Origin: Bartonella florencae
GTDB taxonomy: Bacteria; Pseudomonadota; Alphaproteobacteria; Rhizobiales; Rhizobiaceae
NCBI RefSeq assembly: GCF_000312525.1
Contig: NZ_HE997453.1
Coordinates: forward strand, 213,051-277,050
Length of the DNA: 64,000 nucleotides
Direction: 5' to 3'
Shown: positions 57,623 to 64,000 of the stretch, piece by piece
Numbering within the stretch: the stretch's first letter is position 1
How the letters are laid out: every line of letters begins with the position of its first letter
Program-made: the position numbers and the translations under genes
Notes under the pieces: model-generated
Databases searched by the model: none
What the model saw: only the letters and a program-made list of their open reading frames with translations
What the model was told of the DNA's origin: nothing

Positions 57623-58507
57623 ATGGCCCATATGAATTTGCTATCAGTAACGACAGGTGACGGAGGATTGAATCGTTACCTAGAGGAAGTTCGTCGTTTT
57701 CCAATGCTTGAGCCAAAAGAGGAATATATGTTGGCTCAGCGTTATCGTAAACACAATGATTTAAAAGCTGCGCATAGATTGGTAACCAGTCATTTGCGCC
57801 TCGTAGCTAAAATCGCAATGGGGTATCGAGGCTACGGATTGCCTATTGGTGAGGTTATCTCAGAAGGTAATGTTGGGCTTATGCAAGCTGTTAAGCGTTT
57901 CGAACCAGAACGGGGTTTTAGGCTTGCAACCTATGCTATATGGTGGATTAAAGCTTCAATACAAGAATATGTATTGAGGTCGTGGAGTTTGGTAAAAATA
58001 GGAACGACTGCCAATCAAAAGCGCTTGTTTTTCAATCTTCGTAAATTAAAAAGTAGGCTTCAAGCCCTTGATAGTGGTGACCTTAACGCAGAGCAAGTAA
58101 AAGAAATTGCAACCAAATTGAATGTTACAGAAGATGAAGTTGTTTCAATGAATCGTCGACTTGGAGGTGATACTTCGCTCAATGCACCTCTTCGCTCAAA
58201 AGAAGGTGAAAATGGCGAATGGCAGGATTGGTTGATAGATGGCGCTCATAATCAAGAACAGGTTTTGATTGAACAAAGTGAATTGGAAAATCGTCGTTCT
58301 ATGCTTACAAATGCTATGGATAGCCTGAATGAACGTGAAAAGCGTATATTCAAAGCACGCCGTTTAAGCGATCGACCACTTACACTAGAGGAACTCTCAA
58401 ACGAATTTAATATTAGTCGGGAACGTGTAAGACAAATTGAAATGCGTGCTTTTGAAAAAGTGCAAAGTTCTATTCAAGCGTCTGCTTTATCTCAAAATCA
58501 AGTATAG
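57623..58507 (+). CDS. rpoH: RNA polymerase sigma-32 factor RpoH
   Basis: This 294-residue heat-shock sigma factor has region 2 as RLVTSHLRLVAKIAMGYRGYGLPIGEVISEGNVGLMQAVKRFEPERGFRLATYAIWWIKASIQEYVLRSWSLVK (read in parts, about residues 47-120). The RpoH box is QKRLFFNLRKLK, and region 4 ends with LTLEELSNEFNISRERVRQIEMRAFEKVQ. An AAAGGAGGG site precedes the ATG. It is likely regulated through its 5' leader and by chaperone binding, as known for the family. A terminator follows at 58524. Confidence 0.97.
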   Translation: MAHMNLLSVTTGDGGLNRYLEEVRRFPMLEPKEEYMLAQRYRKHNDLKAAHRLVTSHLRLVAKIAMGYRGYGLPIGEVISEGNVGLMQAVKRFEPERGFRLATYAIWWIKASIQEYVLRSWSLVKIGTTANQKRLFFNLRKLKSRLQALDSGDLNAEQVKEIATKLNVTEDEVVSMNRRLGGDTSLNAPLRSKEGENGEWQDWLIDGAHNQEQVLIEQSELENRRSMLTNAMDSLNEREKRIFKARRLSDRPLTLEELSNEFNISRERVRQIEMRAFEKVQSSIQASALSQNQV

Positions 58508-58523
58508 AATCTTCAAAATTAAG

Positions 58524-58589
58524 GATAGAGCTAATTATTTGTGCGTTCCTGCAAGGGAAAAAAGCAAGTATTTTGGCTCTATCTTTTTT
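58524..58589 (+). terminator. Terminator of rpoH
   Basis: GATAGAGC (58524-58531) pairs with GCTCTATC (58576-58583), followed directly by TTTTTT. The loop is long (44 bases) and may contain an inner stem. This is the clearest intrinsic terminator in the window. Confidence 0.6.
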
Positions 58590-58660
58590 AATTAATCTAT
58601 AAAGCCTTTTTAGTGGTAGAAATTATTTTCGTAGATTTCTATTTCACCCTGTATCGGTGG

Positions 58661-60079
58661 TTATTTTTTTTGACCAAGAACTGTTAACTTGTCTGGTTGC
58701 GCAAGCCATTGTCCAATAACTTCATTAAAAATAGACTCACCTGTTGGCCCTTTTGCAAAGGTTAATTCATTTATACGCCCATTTTTATCCGTTAATACCA
58801 AACGCATCCAATCCAATTCCCGCATCAGTTGTAAATTTCTGTCAAGAAATGGACGATTGCTACTCAATGCAACAAGAAAGAAATCATCATCAATCTTTGC
58901 TGAAACAGTTCTTGCTAAAGCTTGTCCAATGGAATGTTCACTTGCTTTAAAAGTTAATGCTTGGACATTACTTATAGCTTTGCCTGAAAATTTATCAGAA
59001 AGAATAAAAATAAGATCTAGAATATATGCAGCAGGAAAAGACAGATCAGTATTACGGCGTAAAATAAGCCGTAATGATAACCCTTCATCTGGAATTGTTA
59101 TATCACCTTGTATAGCAGACTCCTCTGGAGCACCCACACGAGATTCCTTTATAAGCGTCCAACGCGCACTCCCCGTTGCTACTTTTTCTACATTATAATC
59201 TGTACGCGCCTGATAAAAGATAGCTTCACCCGACTGTTCATTTGACTGAAAATTACTGGTAGCAACTTTTGAAGTTCCTTCTTCATCCAAAGAATCTGCC
59301 GTTTGATCTAAACCAACATTAATTTCGCTCCCATCCTCTAATAAGCGTTTCGTTAACTTTCTTTTGACAGAAAGTGTTTTTGAGAATGAATGAGAAGCTT
59401 GAAAATTTTCTTCCAGCAATTGATGGTCATTTGATACGAATATACGTGCACCAACAAAACAAATACCAACAGTTAAGACAATAAAACTAGCAACAATAGC
59501 CGTACTTATCACAATACGTCTTTGTTTCGACGAACGATTAGCACGACGTACAGCTTGGGAAAAAATATGTGAAACGATGTGCGGATTATCCTTTTGCGAA
59601 GAAGCAGCTACAGGAGAAGTTGTCAACGTCTTTTCATCAACAGGATGAGAAACCCAATCAGCTTCTATATTGACAGGTTCTGCATCCGGTATTCCTGATA
59701 CAAAAGGCTTATTCAACGCCTTGTTTTCCGTTAAACTTATAGAACCCTGTCTTTTTTCTATTTCTAACCCTGAAAACGCATTCCCTTGTGGCAATATAGA
59801 GTTTTTTATGTTCTTGTTGTCTCCAGCTTTCTCTATAGGATTCCATCCAATCATTGAAGAAAATAGATTCTTTTCAACTGCTAAATATTCCGCTTCAACA
59901 GTTGCAATAGCATTTTGCAAAATCTTTCTTTGCTCATCTGCCATTGCTTGTGGTAGTCTTGCTGTAACAAATTGATGCTCTAATGTTTCGATAGCTCGTT
60001 CATAAATCCGTTTACGCAATTGTGGTGTAATATTACTTTGCGTGTTGATTGCCTTTTTTAAGATTCCAACGAAATCTAC
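58661..60079 (-). CDS. Conserved-type membrane protein of unknown function
   Basis: This 472-residue protein begins with a cytoplasmic helical domain (FVGILKKAINTQSNITPQLRKRIYERA) and a polar linker. One membrane helix follows at about residues 189-215 (VISTAIVASFIVLTVGICFVGARIF), then a periplasmic part containing a beta-rich domain (FSGKAISNVQALTFKASEH; LALSSNRPFLDRNLQLM). It has the look of a conserved Rhizobiales envelope protein, yet I cannot name the family. The start at MVDFVG has AGAGG close in front; a TTG eight codons earlier is an alternative. It is convergent with rpoH. Confidence 0.7.
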   Translation of the reverse strand, partial: VDFVGILKKAINTQSNITPQLRKRIYERAIETLEHQFVTARLPQAMADEQRKILQNAIATVEAEYLAVEKNLFSSMIGWNPIEKAGDNKNIKNSILPQGNAFSGLEIEKRQGSISLTENKALNKPFVSGIPDAEPVNIEADWVSHPVDEKTLTTSPVAASSQKDNPHIVSHIFSQAVRRANRSSKQRRIVISTAIVASFIVLTVGICFVGARIFVSNDHQLLEENFQASHSFSKTLSVKRKLTKRLLEDGSEINVGLDQTADSLDEEGTSKVATSNFQSNEQSGEAIFYQARTDYNVEKVATGSARWTLIKESRVGAPEESAIQGDITIPDEGLSLRLILRRNTDLSFPAAYILDLIFILSDKFSGKAISNVQALTFKASEHSIGQALARTVSAKIDDDFFLVALSSNRPFLDRNLQLMRELDWMRLVLTDKNGRINELTFAKGPTGESIFNEVIGQWLAQPDKLTVLGQKK

Positions 60080-60316
60080 CATATCCTCTATAATCTTTCT
60101 CAAACTGAGGAAAGAAATCTCAGTCGTGAGGCTAAAAAACCTTCATTTTAGCCTTTTTAAACTAATTGTTATTTCTATTGATACAACTATCGTGGTAGTT
60201 TAAAATGAATATGAAAAATAAACAATGCTATTTTGCACCTTTCTTTCACTCGCTGTTAAATTCTCTCTTTGTCAAAAAAAGATAGTGAAAGCCCATCAAT
60301 ACTCTAAAAATAATCA

Positions 60317-61994
<1,678 letters not shown>

Positions 61995-63158
61995 TTAAAG
62001 CTGTGCCTTTTCAATTTGGAACGCCCATTCAAGCCATTGAGTTAAAATTTCAAGATCGGAAGCCTCAATTGTTATACCTGCCCAAATTCTAAGCCCAGGA
62101 GGAGCGTCACGATACGACCCAATATCATAAGCAACACCTTCCTCATCAAGACGATTCACGACCGCTTTTATAAAAGATACTCGCTTTTCAGTATCTAAAG
62201 CCGTAATCACTGGATCAACAATATCTAAACAAATAGATGTGTTAGAACGCACTTCAGGATCTTTTGCCAAATATTCCAACCATGGTGTTTTACGAACAAA
62301 AGCATCAAGTACAGAAAAGTTTTTCTCAACCCGTGCTCTTAATGCCGCAGCACCTCCTAGGGACTTTGCCCACTTCAATCCATCAAGAAAATCCTCAACA
62401 CAAAGCATAGAAGGCGTATTGATTATCTTTCCTTTAAAAATATCTTCGTTTAACTTTCCATTTTTCGTCATATGGAAAAGTTGAGGCATAGGCCAAGCTG
62501 GAACGTGATTTCTAAGTCGTTCAACAGCACGAGGACTTAAAATTATCATACCATGTGCAGCTTCACCACCTAAAACTTTTTGCCAAGAAAAAGTAACAAC
62601 ATCTAATTTTGAAAAATCAAGATATTGCCCAAAAGCTGCAGATGTGGCATCACAAATTGTTAATCCAGCTCGTTTCTCTGGAATAAAATTTGCATTAGGA
62701 ATACGCACACCAGAAGTTGTTCCATTCCATGGAAAAACAACATCACGATCAAAGTCAAGTTGTGTTAAATCTGGTAACTCACCGTAAGGCGCCTCAAAAC
62801 GACGTACATCTGGAAGCTTTAGTTGCTCAACAACATCTGCGCTCCACCCAAAACCAAAGCTTTCCCATGCTACCATATCTACGCCGCGCTCACCCAATAA
62901 GGACCATAGAGATGATTCAACAGCACCAGTATCTGAACCAGGAATAATTCCTATACGATAATCAGAAGGAACTTCAAGAACATCACGAGTCAAATCAATA
63001 ATTTCAGCAAGTTTTAATTCTGCTTCTTTCGATCGATGCGATCGCCCGACTAATGCATTTTTAAGCACTTCAAAAGTCCAGCCAGGTCTTTTGCTACAAG
63101 GACCTGAAGAAAAATTAGGATTATTTGGACGACAACTTGGTTTTTGTAACATCATCAT
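61995..63158 (-). CDS. serC: Phosphoserine aminotransferase
   Basis: This 387-residue PLP enzyme converts 3-phosphohydroxypyruvate to phosphoserine and also acts in pyridoxal phosphate synthesis. It is of the alphaproteobacterial SerC type: RPNNPNFSSGPCSKRPGW at the start, the PLP lysine in VVTFSWQKVLGGEAAHG, and SRYRDAPPGLRIWAG near the end (read as YRDAPPGLRIW). GGGGAGA precedes the first of three consecutive ATGs. Without serA nearby, the vitamin B6 role may explain its retention. Confidence 0.94.
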   Translation of the reverse strand: MMMLQKPSCRPNNPNFSSGPCSKRPGWTFEVLKNALVGRSHRSKEAELKLAEIIDLTRDVLEVPSDYRIGIIPGSDTGAVESSLWSLLGERGVDMVAWESFGFGWSADVVEQLKLPDVRRFEAPYGELPDLTQLDFDRDVVFPWNGTTSGVRIPNANFIPEKRAGLTICDATSAAFGQYLDFSKLDVVTFSWQKVLGGEAAHGMIILSPRAVERLRNHVPAWPMPQLFHMTKNGKLNEDIFKGKIINTPSMLCVEDFLDGLKWAKSLGGAAALRARVEKNFSVLDAFVRKTPWLEYLAKDPEVRSNTSICLDIVDPVITALDTEKRVSFIKAVVNRLDEEGVAYDIGSYRDAPPGLRIWAGITIEASDLEILTQWLEWAFQIEKAQL

Positions 63159-63563
63159 TATTTCTCCCCTTTATAGATGGCCTGTCTTTCTTTAAAGAAA
63201 AACGAATATTATAAAGACTAGAGCCAATAGTCCCCTTAGACAAAAATCAAAAATGCCTTCTTTTTATTTCGCAAGCCTAAAACACATGGAAAACTTGTAA
63301 AAAACATCCCTCTTTATCATGTTTCTTGTATTGATTCTTTAAAAAGATTTCCTCGCATCACCACTACGATAAAATAACATTCTGATAACAATACCCTAAC
63401 GCATCACAACATACCTAGCAAGTTTATTTTATGAAAATAGTAGTTATAATTGTCCAGAATATGCAGATAAACTTATAAAAAATTAATTATTTTTCTTTTG
63501 ATGACTGGACAGAGGAAATTTTAATGTTATAACCGCACACGCGTTATGTTTTTTATGAAGCAT
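63159..63563. other. Intergenic region with serC leader
   Basis: In the serC sense this region contains GGGGACTATTGGCTCTAGTC (a GACTA/TAGTC hairpin) and a TTTCTTTAAAGAAA palindrome within ~90 bases of the start codon. A structured 'serC motif' RNA is known upstream of alphaproteobacterial serC genes; this leader is a candidate, but I cannot verify the consensus by eye. The right half, before the tRNA, is unremarkable. Confidence 0.3.
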
Positions 63564-63639
<76 letters not shown>

Positions 63640-63738
63640 TTTTGTGTCTTTAACATATTGAAATATATAGTTTTTTTCTTTAAACGACCATTTTTAGACC
63701 ACCTTTTAGTCCACCTATTACAGTTTATACAATTTTAT

Positions 63739-63942
63739 CTAATTTGTTGTTATTTGCTCCATATTTTTCTCTGGAGTAAAGGCTAAGATCTCTTTCTTTC
63801 TCCACCTCACTGCTCTCCCTAGCTTATATGGCTTTGGAAATACACCTTGAAGAACCCAATTGCGAATCGTTGTTGTCGATACACTAAAAAGCTGTGCACA
63901 TTCACGGGTTGTTACATATCTATCGCCATCATCAAATATCAT
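63739..63942 (-). CDS. AlpA/excisionase-like HTH protein
   Basis: This 67-residue protein has a MerR/AlpA-type winged helix: RYVTTRECAQLFSVSTTTIRNWV, then GVFPKPYKLGRAVRWRKKEILAF. Such small proteins act as excisionases or regulators for integrated elements. It lies about 100 bases from tRNA-Phe, and between them a minus-strand stretch (63680-63716) reads GGLKGGLKMVV and stop, the type of tail seen on integrases. The window ends soon after, so the rest of the element is not visible. Confidence 0.75.
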   Translation of the reverse strand: MIFDDGDRYVTTRECAQLFSVSTTTIRNWVLQGVFPKPYKLGRAVRWRKKEILAFTPEKNMEQITTN

Positions 63943-64000
63943 CTCATGACCTTTCTATTTTTTATGTTACATAAATGGGTGGGGGTGCTGGGAGGAGAGA

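Overview
The window looks like a chromosome segment of a Bartonella-type alphaproteobacterium (order Rhizobiales). Evidence: low GC, an atpI-B-E-G-F F0 operon with a b' subunit, a plant-type glutamate-cysteine ligase, a zwf-pgl-edd block, an alphaproteobacterial RpoH, and a tRNA-His with A73 and no visible G-1. Protein identities are recognised by motif reading; no database search was run.

Layout. 1-2.7 kb: F0 ATP synthase operon (minus). 3.5-5.6 kb: der, broken by one base in a homopolymer, and a TPR membrane protein. 6-11.4 kb: SLC13-type permease, an unrecognised membrane-anchored protein, nhaA. 12-17.6 kb: dTMP-kinase-like gene, lysC, ubiG, grxC, comF-like gene, methyltransferase. 17.6-19 kb: a frameshifted cystine/dicarboxylate symporter. 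19.8-31 kb: gshA, rsmE, a 47-residue membrane peptide, asmA-like gene, folD, edd-pgl-zwf. 29.9-32.6 kb: an oxidase and a glutamine-synthetase-like gene forming a PuuB/PuuA-like pair.

32.7-46 kb is an accessory island, bracketed by two 35-bp direct repeats (32763 and 45529). Its core is a microcin C-like (peptide-nucleotide 'Trojan horse' antibiotic) locus on the minus strand: a 40-codon precursor gene ending in the Asn expected for an MccB substrate (38016..38138, too short to stand out among ORFs), an MFS exporter (MccC-like), a decayed MccB adenylyltransferase, and a decarboxylase-GNAT fusion (MccE-like). A frameshifted RhuM-type gene sits between the mccB relic and mccE. mccE is preceded by a copy of the glutamine-synthetase-like gene's upstream region, so it may have acquired a host promoter. 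Production is probably dead, but export and detoxification genes remain open. Across a shared intergenic region lies a plus-strand operon of a HemW/HutW-like radical SAM protein and a second MFS exporter, with a dyad over its promoter. Fragments of a type III restriction subunit, a DprA-like protein and a GNAT protein, plus a MATE exporter with an unknown partner, fill the rest.

46-63.2 kb returns to housekeeping: two small membrane proteins, tRNA-His, pyrD, mscL, a PAS histidine kinase, a soluble FtsK-type translocase, an aldehyde dehydrogenase, an RluD-type pseudouridine synthase, rpoH, a conserved unknown, purA and serC (no serA between them). The window ends at tRNA-Phe followed by an AlpA/excisionase-like gene, probably the edge of an integrated element.
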